NCBI GenBank assembly: GCA_023443625.1
Contig: JAEZTQ010000045.1
Coordinates: forward strand, 29,355 to 93,354
Length of the DNA: 64,000 nucleotides
Reading direction: 5' to 3'
DNA from: Bacillota bacterium
GTDB lineage: Bacteria > Bacillota_A > Clostridia > Lachnospirales > Lachnospiraceae
Part shown: piece after piece, positions 8,892 to 18,378 of the stretch
Numbering within the stretch: the first letter of the stretch is position 1
Layout of the letters: each line of letters starts with the position of its first letter
Position numbers and translations under genes: made by a program
The notes under the pieces: model-generated
What the model was told of the DNA's origin: nothing
The model's database searches: none
What the model saw: only the letters and a program-made list of their open reading frames with translations

Positions 8892-10994
8892 TTATCCATT
8901 TCCTGTAAATGAGATAACGTATACTGGGTTCTGCCCCATCATCAAATGATAATCACCAAGCTCCTTTGATTTGGCAACAGACACTTGAACAATCTCTGTC
9001 TCCTTAACAGGAAGTGTTTTTACTAAATTAACCGTTTCTCCCAGGCATTCTAAAGAAACAGCATTGAGCACTACTCTGGCTTTGGGATTTTTTGAAAAGA
9101 CCAGCTCCAAAATTCTAGACAAATTGCCCGACGACCCTCCAATAAACACATGGGTTGGTATGGGTAAAGAATCTATACAGGCTGTAGCTTCTTCTCCAAC
9201 AATCTTCACATTAGACAGATGAAATTTCTTTCGATTCTCCTCAATCAATTTTTGTGCCTCAGCATTCTTCTCAATGGCATATACTTTTCCATCTTCTAAT
9301 AATCTGGCAACCTCAATTGAAACAGATCCCGTACCTGCTCCTACATCATACACTATGGCGTTTTTCCTTAAATCTAATTTTGAAATAGAAACACTACGAA
9401 CTTCACATTTCGTCATGGGGGTATGGCCACGAATAAATTCCTCATCCCTTATTCCGTGGGTTATAGCATGATTTCCCTCTAGAAACCTTTGATCATTCTC
9501 CTTATCCTCCATATTAGGATGATAACTTTGTGCTGGGACACTTTCATTTTCAATATAAATAACAGCTAGGGGGTCAAAGGTTATATCGATCAACTCTCCC
9601 GGTAACCTTGTTATAATTCTCTCGTTCTCGTAAGATAGATTCTCACCTACGGTTATTCGGACCTTCCCAAGCTTTTCTTTAAGAAGCTCCTTACTGATAT
9701 CACTTACACTCTTATTTCCGCCAAGAAGAGCAAAAACTTTTCTATTGGATTTGACCTTCTCTACGATATCTGTTTCTAGTCCATGAAGACTGATAAAGGT
9801 TACATCCTCCCAGGTAAGTCCCATTTTACTTAGTAAATAGATAGGGGATGAAATGCCTGGTATATTATTCACTTCAAAGGCTTGTAGATAAGGGCGAAGG
9901 CGCTTTGCTCCACTATAAAAGCCAATATCTCCAGAAAAAGCAATCACAATATCCTCATATTCTATATGTTCATTGATATATTCAATAATTTCATCATTTT
10001 TACTGCTTACAAAAGTATCCTTATGAAAGCTTAATAATCCCTTGATCACCCTTTTAGCGCCAATGATCAATTGACATCCTTTCAGCACTTCTATTCCCTC
10101 AGTGGTCAGCGTTTTTTCATTGCCCATCCCTATTCCTAGCAAAGTTACACGACGTTTTTTGGTAACCAAATAACGTTGATGAATCATTTCTTTCGCTTCT
10201 TTAATTGTTAGACCTTGACAATCCTTGGGACGCCCTATAACAATGGGAATAGTACCTGTTTCCCTTGCTGCTTCCAGCTTATCCATAAAGCCACCGGCAT
10301 CTCCTGACTCTTTTGTTACTAGATATGTGGCTTTGATTTGCTTAAGTAAACCTACATTCAACTCTTTCTGAAAAGGTCCTTGCATACAAATAATCTGACT
10401 TTCTAGAAACCCCAATGCTAGACAATCCTTTATTACCTCAACAGAAGTAAGTACTCTTGCATAACATCGCTCCTTGTAGTGAGCTAATGCAGTAAATTCC
10501 CTTAATTCTTTACTTCCTGTGGTGATCAAAATCCTCCCACTGGTATTTTTTAGGTATTCCACTGCCTCTTTTAAACTATTAACCCATACCACAGTTTTTT
10601 CCAAGTCTTTCCCTGCTGCTTGTCCAAAATCATCACCAGTTTTTTGATCTATAGCTTGTCCTATTTTTGGTCCTTCTACTTGTCCTTTTTTTCTTAAAAC
10701 TCGGACATATTCCAGATTTCTTTTTTCACATGCCTTGCGTATATTCTCCGATACAACAAGGGCATAAGGATGGGTTGCGTCAATTACCATTTGAAAAGCA
10801 TGTTCTTTCATCAGCACTTCCATCTGCTTTTCTGTCAGTCTCTCTGATAAGATCTTTATATGTTTTCCCTTAGGAAGAAGCTTTTCACCATATTCAGTGG
10901 CAACACATACACATGTAGGAATCTCTTTTTCATTTAAAAGCTCCGCAAGTATTCTCCCTTCCATAGTACCGCCAAACAGTAATATTTTAGTCAT
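8892..10994 (-). CDS. cbiJET: Fused CbiJ-CbiE-CbiT (reductase, C5/C15 methyltransferase, decarboxylase)
   Basis: A 700-residue three-part enzyme. Residues 1 to about 265 are CbiJ/CobK cobalt-precorrin-6A reductase (ILLFGGTMEGRILAELL, VIDATHPYA). From about 281, VTLLGIGMGNEKTLTTEGI opens a tetrapyrrole methylase of the CbiE type. From about 508, HGIRDEEFIRGHTPMTK begins CbiT, with the SAM motif VYDVGAGTGSVSIEVA near 548. CbiE-CbiT fusions (CobL) are well known; the additional N-terminal CbiJ gives three consecutive pathway steps in one chain. The linker around 270-280 is charged (KKRR). GGAGAAGGG precedes the ATG. Confidence 0.92.
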   Translation of the reverse strand: MTKILLFGGTMEGRILAELLNEKEIPTCVCVATEYGEKLLPKGKHIKILSERLTEKQMEVLMKEHAFQMVIDATHPYALVVSENIRKACEKRNLEYVRVLRKKGQVEGPKIGQAIDQKTGDDFGQAAGKDLEKTVVWVNSLKEAVEYLKNTSGRILITTGSKELREFTALAHYKERCYARVLTSVEVIKDCLALGFLESQIICMQGPFQKELNVGLLKQIKATYLVTKESGDAGGFMDKLEAARETGTIPIVIGRPKDCQGLTIKEAKEMIHQRYLVTKKRRVTLLGIGMGNEKTLTTEGIEVLKGCQLIIGAKRVIKGLLSFHKDTFVSSKNDEIIEYINEHIEYEDIVIAFSGDIGFYSGAKRLRPYLQAFEVNNIPGISSPIYLLSKMGLTWEDVTFISLHGLETDIVEKVKSNRKVFALLGGNKSVSDISKELLKEKLGKVRITVGENLSYENERIITRLPGELIDITFDPLAVIYIENESVPAQSYHPNMEDKENDQRFLEGNHAITHGIRDEEFIRGHTPMTKCEVRSVSISKLDLRKNAIVYDVGAGTGSVSIEVARLLEDGKVYAIEKNAEAQKLIEENRKKFHLSNVKIVGEEATACIDSLPIPTHVFIGGSSGNLSRILELVFSKNPKARVVLNAVSLECLGETVNLVKTLPVKETEIVQVSVAKSKELGDYHLMMGQNPVYVISFTGNG

Positions 10995-11037
10995 TGCCCT
11001 TCTCCTTCTTAGTTACAGAAATTCTCTCTTTTAACCT

Positions 11038-11766
11038 CTATAGTTGGTATCCTCTTGGCGTAACCATATAATTTCCTACTCTTTTTGTTGAAGAATTTCC
11101 TATATATACAGTGGTAAACATATCAACTTCTTTATGAGCTAATTCAGATAATGATAATACTTCCATAACCTGACCTTCTCTTCCTATATTCTTAGCTATT
11201 CCGCAGACTGTATCAGGACTTCGATGTTCCAATACATAGCTACAGGCTTTACTTAAATAATCTTTTCGCTTTATACTGGAAGGATTATAAATACATAAGA
11301 CAAAATCTCCTTCGGCAGCAAGCTTTATTCTCTTCTCAATTTTTTCCCAAGGTGTTAACAAATCACTAAGACTGATAATAGCAAAATCATGCATTAAGGG
11401 AGCGCCCAGAACTGCTGCACCACTGGAGGCTGCAGTAATTCCTGGAATAATCTCAACCTTTACTTCAGGATAATCCCCTCCAAGCTCTAGGATTAATCCC
11501 GACATACCATATATTCCCGAATCCCCACTACATATGATAGCCGTTATTTTTCCCTGCTTTGCTTCTTCAAAAGCTAAGATACAGCGTTCCTTTTCCTGCT
11601 TCATTGGTGTTGATAAAAACTTTTTCTCACCAAAATGTTCCTTGATTAAATCTATGTATACATTGTAACCAACAATGACGGCACTCTCGACCAGTACATC
11701 CACTGCCTTTTTTGTTAATTGATCAAACTCACCCGGACCAATCCCTACCACATATAATTTATTCAA
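11038..11766 (-). CDS. cbiH: Cobalt-precorrin-3 C17-methyltransferase CbiH
   Basis: SAM-dependent ring-contracting methyltransferase. The N-terminus LYVVGIGPGEFDQLTKKAVDVL is the tetrapyrrole methylase glycine-rich motif, SGDSGIYGMSGLILEL and PGITAASSGAAVLGAPLMHDFAIISLSDLLTPW are characteristic of CbiH/CobJ. Length 242 fits. The start is TTG at 11766, with GGAGG seven bases upstream; this TTG overlaps the TAA end of cbiG by 8 bp. No upstream in-frame ATG competes. Confidence 0.94.
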   Translation of the reverse strand: MNKLYVVGIGPGEFDQLTKKAVDVLVESAVIVGYNVYIDLIKEHFGEKKFLSTPMKQEKERCILAFEEAKQGKITAIICSGDSGIYGMSGLILELGGDYPEVKVEIIPGITAASSGAAVLGAPLMHDFAIISLSDLLTPWEKIEKRIKLAAEGDFVLCIYNPSSIKRKDYLSKACSYVLEHRSPDTVCGIAKNIGREGQVMEVLSLSELAHKEVDMFTTVYIGNSSTKRVGNYMVTPRGYQL

Positions 11767-12820
11767 AGCTAATCCTCCTGTCCATTCTTGCTATTGATAA
11801 AGTCATTCCCTGTTCTACCACTTTTCCCACCTTTAATGTTCCATAACGACTTCCCAGCACAGCAGCTCTTTCGCAAATATTTCCTACTCCTGTTACTGAT
11901 TTTACAAAGTCAGAATCATTATATTCTCCTGGTACTGCCTCTAATTCCTTGGCAGTATAGGTAAAGAAAGGCCATCCGTATTTCATAGTAAGTGAAGTTA
12001 TTGCCTCTTCCTTTTCTTTTAAATCAATGCTTGCTACTGCATATATACTTTGAATGGATAGTTCATGTTCTTTTAATACCCTTAGAAGGAAATTTTCCAA
12101 ATCAGTACTAGGGGTTCCTTTTCTGCATCCAACACCTAAACAGAGTACCTTTGGTACTAATTTTAAGGTTTGCTCACGAAATACCTCAATTTCATTAAAA
12201 TGACCTTCCCTTGTGGTAATAAGAATCCTTAAGTTAGCATCCTTCTTTGTTCTTTGAACAATGCCCTTAGGATAAGCATTTTCCACAGGTAACTCACTTT
12301 CTAATATGACCTTTTTTCCTTCTAATAAAGCGGCGGATATTTTCGTTACCATATGTCTATCTGTTATTACCAAGTTGTTCTTCTTCGCAAATATATCTAC
12401 TGCAAAGACCTCATGTAAATCTGTTGCTGTAGAAATAACAGGTTCTCCGCCAGTTATTTTTGCTATTTGTATTGCCAAGGCATTGGCCCCGCCAATATGA
12501 CCTGATAACAGGGGAATGATATACTTACCCATATCATCTAATGCAATAACTGCAGGATCAAGATATTTATCACGAACAAAAGGTGCAATTGCCCTGACTG
12601 CAATTCCACAGGCTCCGATATAAACCACATATTGACTCTCCTTAAATGCTTTTTTAGTCCACTGATGTATATTCTCATCTAAAGGAATAAGCCCATATTC
12701 TAAAGCAAACTGTTTTACAGCATAGCCCCGACACAAAAATTCACCTTCACTAAGTTTCTCACATAACTTCTTGTTTAACTCACTGCCATATTTGGTAAAG
12801 CTAATAAGATGTATTTTCAT
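11759..12820 (-). CDS. cbiG: Cobalt-precorrin-5A hydrolase CbiG
   Basis: Opens the ring-contracted lactone and releases acetaldehyde. The N-terminal domain shows VVYIGACGIAVRAIAPFVRDKYLDPAVIALDD and PLLSGHIGGANALA, both highly diagnostic; the C-terminal domain has LCLGVGCRKGTPSTDLENFL. I start at the ATG at 12820 (353 residues) because GGAAGGA precedes it. The frame continues to 12904, but those 28 codons lie inside cbiF and do not resemble the family. Confidence 0.93.
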   Translation of the reverse strand: MKIHLISFTKYGSELNKKLCEKLSEGEFLCRGYAVKQFALEYGLIPLDENIHQWTKKAFKESQYVVYIGACGIAVRAIAPFVRDKYLDPAVIALDDMGKYIIPLLSGHIGGANALAIQIAKITGGEPVISTATDLHEVFAVDIFAKKNNLVITDRHMVTKISAALLEGKKVILESELPVENAYPKGIVQRTKKDANLRILITTREGHFNEIEVFREQTLKLVPKVLCLGVGCRKGTPSTDLENFLLRVLKEHELSIQSIYAVASIDLKEKEEAITSLTMKYGWPFFTYTAKELEAVPGEYNDSDFVKSVTGVGNICERAAVLGSRYGTLKVGKVVEQGMTLSIARMDRRISFE

Positions 12821-12821
12821 C

Positions 12822-13580
12822 TTATGAAATCCTTCCCTGTCTAAATTCCGTAGTAAATGTGGCATCATAGAGTTTTGACAACTCATACTCCTCTCCAAGA
12901 ACATTTCCTACAATAATCAGTGCAGTCTTTGTAATTTCTGCTTCCTTAGCAGTCTGAGCTAACGTTGATACTGTACAGAGCCTCTTTATCTCCTCAGGCC
13001 AGGTAGCCTTATATACAATCGCTGCTGGTGTATTAGAAGCATAGCCACCTAATACTAACTCTTTTGATAATTCATCCAATAATCCAGTACTAAGAAATAT
13101 GACCATTGTTGCCTGATGAGCGGCTAACTTCCATATCTCTTCTCTATGAGGTACAGCTGTTCGACCAGCCATCCTAGTAATAATAACGGTCTGGGAGACA
13201 TCAGGAAGGGTATACTCCATTCCTAGACTTGCCGCTGCACCACAAAAGGAACTGACACCTGGACATACATCATATTGTATTCCAAGGTCCTTTAGGCTAT
13301 CCATCTGTTCTCTGATTGCTCCGTATAGTGATGGATCTCCCGTATGGAGCCGAACTGTGATTAGTTCTTTCTCCTCAGCTTCCTTCATAACTTCTATTAC
13401 TTCTTGTAAATTCATAAAAGCGCTATTGTATACCAGACAGCTTGCCTTCTTATTCTCCAATAGTTTGGGATTTACCAAGGATCCTGCATAAATTATAACA
13501 TCTGCTTCCTGTAATAATTTCAAACCTCTTACGGTGATTAAATCTTCTGCTCCCGAACCTGATCCTACAAAATGTACCAT
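12822..13580 (-). CDS. cbiF: Cobalt-precorrin-4 C11-methyltransferase CbiF
   Basis: SAM-dependent methyltransferase acting at C11. Starts MVHFVGSGSGAEDLITVRGLKLL, followed by ADVIIYAGSLVNPKLL, RLHTGDPSLYGAIREQM and PGVSSFCGAAASLGMEYTLP, all family hallmarks. Length 252 is standard. The ATG lies within the end of cbiD (16-bp overlap) and the stop is directly before cbiG, so cbiD-F-G form a coupled block. Confidence 0.95.
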   Translation of the reverse strand: MVHFVGSGSGAEDLITVRGLKLLQEADVIIYAGSLVNPKLLENKKASCLVYNSAFMNLQEVIEVMKEAEEKELITVRLHTGDPSLYGAIREQMDSLKDLGIQYDVCPGVSSFCGAAASLGMEYTLPDVSQTVIITRMAGRTAVPHREEIWKLAAHQATMVIFLSTGLLDELSKELVLGGYASNTPAAIVYKATWPEEIKRLCTVSTLAQTAKEAEITKTALIIVGNVLGEEYELSKLYDATFTTEFRQGRIS

Positions 13581-14689
13581 ATGAGTTCCTCCACTCCATT
13601 GCTTTTTCCCAATAATCCGTGCTTAGTTGAAAAGGTGATAACACCTAGCTTTAACTTTCCCTGGGCTCTTTTATCCAAATGATAAATCATTCTCTCTAAT
13701 AGCAGCTCCATGGTTTTCTCTAATAATCCTTCTTCCTCTATATACTCCACTGCTTCTTCTGTTGTTATGGAATTGATAATTTTCCTTAACAAATCATGAC
13801 TTCCTCCAACCATAGTTGCATATGCTGCCAAAATTTCCATACGACAATCACCATACTTAGAATGGGTATTCATAATGCCACCCGCAACTTTTACTAACTT
13901 ACCTATATGCCCCACGAAGACAACTCCTTCCATTGACTCAATCACTGCTAAGTCAAGGGTATCTCCTATGTAATTACTACATTTAACAACATCCTCTAAA
14001 TGAACTCCCAAACTATCCCTTATAAATTCTTCGCCATAATTTCCAGGTGTGGTTAAGAAGATTTTTCTGCCTGAGGCTCTTTGCATTCTTATCTCTAGAT
14101 GTATGGTATCTTTGAGTGCATCTTCACTCATTGGTTCAACAATTCCTGTTGTACCCAAGATGGAGATTCCTCCCTCAATCCCCAGTCTCGGATTGAAAGT
14201 TCTCTTTGCTATTTCGATCCCTTCAGGAATGGATATCATAACCTTGATACCGAAGGGATTATCATATTCTTCTAAAACTTCTTCTACAGCGCTTTTAATC
14301 ATAGCTCTAGGAACTTTATTGATGGCTGCTTCACCAATTTGCTGTTCTAATCCCTTTTTTGTTATTCTGCCTACACCTTCTCCTCCATCAATACAGATAC
14401 TTTGCTCCTTATGGGCTTGAACATGGGCATAAACCATAATTCCATTGGTAACATCAGGATCATCACCACTGTCTTTTTTTATTCCGCAAAGAGCACTGTC
14501 TTTTGTAAAGGTACCTTCCAATACATTTAATTCCAATAATAACCCTTTGGGAGTCATTAAGGAGATCGTATCAACGGCTTTTTGTTGCAGCAACATAAGC
14601 ACCGCAGCTTTCGCCGCTGCAGCAGCACAGGAACCTGTTGTATAACCACATCTTAGTTTTTGATGACCTTTGACTATAAACTCGTTCAT
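13565..14689 (-). CDS. cbiD: Cobalt-precorrin-5B C1-methyltransferase CbiD
   Basis: First gene of the operon, methylating C1 in the anaerobic route. Diagnostic N-terminus: LRCGYTTGSCAAAAAKAA. Further matches: DSGDDPDVTNG, GGEGVGRITKKGL, RTFNPRLGIEGGISILGTTGIVEPMSEDA and CSNYIGDTLD. Length 374 is normal. CbiD, CbiG and CbiF together mark the oxygen-independent cobalt-early pathway. The ATG is about 65 bp downstream of the riboswitch terminator; the ribosome binding site (AAGAAG) is weak. Confidence 0.95.
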   Translation of the reverse strand: MNEFIVKGHQKLRCGYTTGSCAAAAAKAAVLMLLQQKAVDTISLMTPKGLLLELNVLEGTFTKDSALCGIKKDSGDDPDVTNGIMVYAHVQAHKEQSICIDGGEGVGRITKKGLEQQIGEAAINKVPRAMIKSAVEEVLEEYDNPFGIKVMISIPEGIEIAKRTFNPRLGIEGGISILGTTGIVEPMSEDALKDTIHLEIRMQRASGRKIFLTTPGNYGEEFIRDSLGVHLEDVVKCSNYIGDTLDLAVIESMEGVVFVGHIGKLVKVAGGIMNTHSKYGDCRMEILAAYATMVGGSHDLLRKIINSITTEEAVEYIEEEGLLEKTMELLLERMIYHLDKRAQGKLKLGVITFSTKHGLLGKSNGVEELIWYIL

Positions 14690-14753
14690 GTAATCTTCTT
14701 TTATTTTTCCCCTTTATTCTGTATTTGGATTAGGGTGTCAAATCCTATAACAT

Positions 14754-14787
14754 AAAAAACCCTATTGTTGGATTAGCAACAATAGGG
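14754..14787 (-). terminator. Riboswitch expression-platform terminator
   Basis: On the minus strand an 11-bp stem (CCCTATTGTTG pairing with CAACAATAGGG, six-base loop) is followed by a run of six T. It lies between the cobalamin aptamer and cbiD, where ligand-dependent termination is expected. Confidence 0.9.
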
Positions 14788-14884
14788 GCATGATTTATTC
14801 TATATTTATTAAAAATGGGTACCGAAAGAAAACCTGCTGGTAGGCCTACAATAAATATAGCTTTTCCTGTCCTCACAGAATTGC

Positions 14885-15075
14885 TATCCATATCAAACTT
14901 AGGCAGGTATTCTGACTTATAGATCAACATACATTTTCGTCTTCCCAGATTACTCCAGTGACTGATTATTTAAAATCTAGAAAATGTACTCCTTACATAC
15001 AGCAATGGGATTGTGCAGGATTCTCACCTGGCTTCCCTATTAATTCCACAACGTATACGCCTGGAAACCTAAATT
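14885..15075 (-). ncRNA. Cobalamin riboswitch upstream of cbiD
   Basis: Read on the minus strand, the leader carries AGCCAGGTGAGAATCCTGC, matching the conserved GGTGxxAATCC core of B12 aptamers. Then come GTCACTGGAG...GGGAAGACG, matching GCCACTGxxxxxxGGGAAG, and finally AGTCAGAATACCTGCC at 14902-14917, which fits the B12-box consensus. A transcription terminator follows at 14754-14787, so this is probably an off-switch that ends transcription when cobalamin binds. Aptamer edges are approximate. Confidence 0.93.
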
Positions 15076-15082
15076 CTTTCTC

Positions 15083-15111
15083 AGTATACTATGATAATTT
15101 CATACTGTCAA
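15083..15111 (-). promoter_or_regulatory. Sigma-A promoter of the cobalamin operon
   Basis: Minus-strand TTGACA (15106-15111), 17-bp spacer, TATACT (15083-15088). Near-consensus, with transcription expected to start around 15076, just at the 5' side of the aptamer. Confidence 0.88.
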
Positions 15112-15243
15112 TCAATGACCTAATATTTTCACAAAAAATATTCTATCACTTCCATAATAATATAAACAATTACCAAATAGCTATGTTATATTAAAAATGA
15201 AACTATTTATTATTATAGGCTTACCCAAACTATTCTCTCAATT

Positions 15244-16203
15244 TTATTCCTTAACAATATTTCTTTCTTCTCCTCTAAGGAAGGCCTTGATATTATGGTA
15301 CACTTCTTCTGTCACTCTTTGTCTTGCCTCGACTGTAGCCCAGGCTATATGAGGGGTAATAATTAGTTTGGTGCTATCCTGTATCTCAATAAGGGGATTA
15401 TCTGCAGACATGGGTTCCTTACTAAGTACATCAAGCCCTGCAGCTGCAATCTGATTTTCCTTTAGTCCCTTTGCCAGGGCGTGTTCATTCACAATCGGCC
15501 CCCTTCCCAAATTTAGTAATACTGCTGTTTCTTTCATCAATGCAATTTCTTTCTCTCCGATTAAATCCCTTGTGGTATTATTTAAAGGGGCATGAATAGA
15601 TACAATATCCGATCTGGTTAAAAGTTCTTCCAAACTCACCTGGACATAATCCGGATTAGCATTCTTTCCTGTGGTAGAATAATAAATCACCTTGCAGCCA
15701 AAGTCCTCTGCCACCTTGGCAACACCTCTTCCAATCTCACCAAGTCCAATAATTCCCCAGGTCTTACCTGCCAATTCATTGAACTTTACATTAAAATGAC
15801 TGAATATATCTGACTTAATATACTGTCCGGATTTTACAAACTGATCATAATAACTTAGCTTCTCATAGACATAGAATAAAAGGGCAAAGGTATGCTGTAC
15901 CACGGATCTTGTGGAATAGCCTTTTACATTGCAAACACAAATGTTTTTTCCATTGGTATAAGCAAAATCAATGATATTTGTTCCTGTTCCTGTAACACAG
16001 ATTAATTTAACATTTTGTGCCTTACCTATGGTCTTCTCATTCATAGGTATTTTATTGGTAATGATTATATCAGCATCCTGTACTCTTTCTTCTATCTCAT
16101 GATGACCTGTGAGGGGATACTTAATTACTTCTCCTAATTGATCAAACATAGTTAAATCCACATCTGATCCTAAGGTATCTGTTTCCATAAATACTATTTT
16201 CAT
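15244..16203 (-). CDS. D-2-hydroxyacid dehydrogenase (NAD-dependent)
   Basis: Family of D-isomer-specific 2-hydroxyacid dehydrogenases (glycerate/hydroxypyruvate reductase, phosphoglycerate dehydrogenase-like). The Rossmann motif GIIGLGEIGRGVAKVAEDFG is near residue 150. The catalytic Arg is in LNLGRGPIVNE, the Glu lies about 30 residues on in GLDVLSKEP, and the His is in ITPHIAWAT. The start at 16203 follows AAAGGA by seven bases and gives 319 residues; an open upstream extension to 16287 lacks support. The substrate is not predictable. It stands alone between the cobalamin operon and trpS. Confidence 0.9.
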   Translation of the reverse strand: MKIVFMETDTLGSDVDLTMFDQLGEVIKYPLTGHHEIEERVQDADIIITNKIPMNEKTIGKAQNVKLICVTGTGTNIIDFAYTNGKNICVCNVKGYSTRSVVQHTFALLFYVYEKLSYYDQFVKSGQYIKSDIFSHFNVKFNELAGKTWGIIGLGEIGRGVAKVAEDFGCKVIYYSTTGKNANPDYVQVSLEELLTRSDIVSIHAPLNNTTRDLIGEKEIALMKETAVLLNLGRGPIVNEHALAKGLKENQIAAAGLDVLSKEPMSADNPLIEIQDSTKLIITPHIAWATVEARQRVTEEVYHNIKAFLRGEERNIVKE

Positions 16204-16273
16204 ACACATGTCCTTTCTAATATGGGCGGGTTTAGTAGTTTTCATATTATATCTTATTTTCTCTAAATAAAAT

Positions 16274-16294
16274 GGGTGGCACAACATGCCACCC
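16274..16294 (-). terminator. Hairpin between trpS and the dehydrogenase
   Basis: Stem GGGTGGCA/TGCCACCC with a five-base loop, followed on the minus strand by ATTTTATTT. It lies downstream of trpS and upstream of the dehydrogenase start, so it probably ends trpS transcription. Confidence 0.65.
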
Positions 16295-16327
16295 TTGTTT
16301 TAAAAAGCTCTCCGCTTCTCTCACAAA

Positions 16328-17332
16328 TTATCTAATTCTTTCAGGGAAGCCTACCTTCTTTTGCGCCTTACGTAAGGTCTTATTTGCATAGTAATTTGCC
16401 TTCTCTGCATTGGTCTTTATAATATTGTCAACATATCCCTTATCCTTTGAAAGCTCTGCAAATCTATCCTGAAGAGGTTTTAACAGGCTGACAACAGCTT
16501 CACCGACAGCTAGCTTGAAATCACCATAACCAGAGGAAGCAAATTCCTTCTCAACATCAGTCACAGATTTACCTGTAGCTGCACTGTATATATCAATCAA
16601 ATTCATGATACCCGGTTTCTCTTTGGAATATATGATTTGGTTATCCGAATCCGTTACAGCTCTTTTAAACTTACGAATTATAGTATCAGTATCATCCATT
16701 AGATAAATACTTGCATTGGCATTCTCATCGGATTTAGACATTTTCTTATCGGGATCTTGAAGACTCATTATCCTGGCTCCTTGTTTACCGATATAAGGTT
16801 CTGGTACTGTGAAGACATCACCATACAGACTGTTAAAACGCTCAGCAATATCACGAGTAATCTCCAGGTGCTGCTTTTGATCTGATCCCACTGGAACAAC
16901 ATCCGCTTGGAACAAGAGAATATCTGCCGCCATAAGTACTGGATAAGTGTATAAACCAGCATTAATATTATCTGCATGCTTTGCTGCCTTATCCTTAAAC
17001 TGGGTCATACGGTTTAACTCACCCATATAAGTAAAGCAGTTTAATATCCAGCTAAGTTCAGCATGAGCAGGTACATGGGACTGATAATAAATACAGTTCT
17101 TCTCTGGATTAAGTCCTGCCGCTATATAAAGGGTAAGTAATGCCCTAGCTCTTTTACGAAGTTCTGCAGGGTCTTGACGAACAGTTATTGAATGCATATC
17201 GACAACACAATAGAAGCATTCATATTCGTCTTCAAGCTCAACCCAATTCTTTAAGGCTCCTAAATAATTACCTAAGGTAAGTGTTCCCGTAGCCTGCATT
17301 CCACTAAATATAGATTTCTTTCCATCCAGCAT
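16328..17332 (-). CDS. trpS: Tryptophanyl-tRNA synthetase
   Basis: Class I aminoacyl-tRNA synthetase charging tRNA-Trp. SGMQATGTLTLGNYLGALKNW contains the HIGH-equivalent motif; the KMSKS loop is in DPDKKMSKSDENAN near residue 197; MAADILLFQADVVPVGSDQKQHLE is the tryptophan/ATP pocket segment. Length 334 is typical. I do not see a convincing T-box upstream of it, unlike leuS in this window. Confidence 0.96.
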   Translation of the reverse strand: MLDGKKSIFSGMQATGTLTLGNYLGALKNWVELEDEYECFYCVVDMHSITVRQDPAELRKRARALLTLYIAAGLNPEKNCIYYQSHVPAHAELSWILNCFTYMGELNRMTQFKDKAAKHADNINAGLYTYPVLMAADILLFQADVVPVGSDQKQHLEITRDIAERFNSLYGDVFTVPEPYIGKQGARIMSLQDPDKKMSKSDENANASIYLMDDTDTIIRKFKRAVTDSDNQIIYSKEKPGIMNLIDIYSAATGKSVTDVEKEFASSGYGDFKLAVGEAVVSLLKPLQDRFAELSKDKGYVDNIIKTNAEKANYYANKTLRKAQKKVGFPERIR

Positions 17333-17445
17333 ATATTCACATCCTATTTATTTGTCAAGGTATATCCTTGCATTCTAATTAAAAACATATATTCAATATA
17401 TAAAGAAAGCACATAAATGTCAATGTCTACTTTCCTATCCTATAG

Positions 17446-18078
17446 CTATGATAATAATAGATCAGGCAGCTGTTTAAGAGAGTCAATGGCTTCTGCATAT
17501 TCCTCTACATCCCCAAATCCATATCGGGCATAGATGAATGGGATTCCTACTTCTTTTACTGCCTTTGCATCTCCTTGGGTATCTCCTACATACACTGGAC
17601 TCTTAAGGTCATTGCGTTCTATTACCATACGGATATTATCTGCTTTAAGTTTACCGGAACGTCCTGGATACTCATAATCAATAAAATATCTTTCTAAAGA
17701 AGGATAAGCTTCAAAAAAGCACTGAATATAGCCTTCTTGGCAATTACTTACAATAAAAAGTTTGTATTTTCTAGATAATATCTCAAGAGTCTCCTCTAGC
17801 CCGTCAAAGAGCCTAGCTCCATTCTTAGCTAAGTATTCACACTCATATTTACAACATTCATCCATTATAACTATTGCACGCTCTGCAGGTACACTTTCAA
17901 ATAATTTCACTGCGATAACATCAAGAGGAAGTCCAAATAAAGCTTTAAGCCTCTCTGCTGTCACCACTTCCTTAACCTCAGGATAATCTTCTCTTAGAAC
18001 TTTATTAAAGGCAATTGCCACTTCAGGTGTGGAATCCCATAATGTCCCATCCAAATCAAAAATTATACTATCAAACAT
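17446..18078 (-). CDS. HAD-family phosphatase (phosphoglycolate phosphatase-like)
   Basis: Haloacid dehalogenase superfamily, subfamily I with an alpha-helical cap. Motif I is IIFDLDGTLWDS (Asp8, Asp10), motif II lies around LFIVSNCQ, motif III Lys is in SGKLKADN, and motif IV is VYVGDTQGDAKAV. Length 210 is typical for Gph/pyrophosphatase PpaX-like enzymes. The substrate cannot be assigned. No operon partner is evident; 300 bp of repeat-containing DNA follows upstream. Confidence 0.88.
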   Translation of the reverse strand: MFDSIIFDLDGTLWDSTPEVAIAFNKVLREDYPEVKEVVTAERLKALFGLPLDVIAVKLFESVPAERAIVIMDECCKYECEYLAKNGARLFDGLEETLEILSRKYKLFIVSNCQEGYIQCFFEAYPSLERYFIDYEYPGRSGKLKADNIRMVIERNDLKSPVYVGDTQGDAKAVKEVGIPFIYARYGFGDVEEYAEAIDSLKQLPDLLLS

Positions 18079-18167
18079 ATTATCTTTCCTCAGCTCTTAT
18101 TATTCGTATTAATGTAGTTTAAAATACGTCAATTTATATATTGCCCTTTTATTACTGTAATGTCAAG

Positions 18168-18327
18168 AACAAAGAGTTTCGTTTACGAAACTCTCGCGCC
18201 GCAAAGGCGTCGCGTTTATGCGACATATTTCCATACTTTTGCGTGCGCATGCTTCACGCAGTGATTTTTTATTTCATAGGGTTATAATTTAACACTGACC
18301 GTAACGAGAATTTTCCTATGAAATAAG
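18168..18327. repeat. Modular intergenic hairpin repeat, copy 1
   Basis: A B module at 18168-18250 (starts AACAAAGAGTTTC, ends GCGTGCGCAT) is nearly identical to 31455-31536. It contains several short stems, including GAGTTTCGT/ACGAAACTC. A C module follows, bounded by an exact 12-bp inverted repeat TTATTTCATAGG/CCTATGAAATAA. It fills the gap between the HAD gene and the ABC gene. Confidence 0.85.
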
Positions 18328-18328
18328 A

Positions 18329-18366
18329 AATCCGCATTTCAACTACATAAGCTGACATTGCGGATT
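18329..18366 (-). terminator. Terminator after the degenerate ABC ATPase
   Basis: AATCCGCA/TGCGGATT stem directly downstream of the ATPase stop at 18379, followed on the minus strand by TTCTTATTT. A plausible end for the third LytTR cassette transcript. Confidence 0.6.
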
Positions 18367-18378
18367 ATCATACACTAA

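Noticed and set aside
14745..15194. Two short ORFs (one per strand) between cbiD and the dehydrogenase gene
   Set aside because: They lie over the cobalamin riboswitch, its terminator and promoter; no ribosome binding sites.
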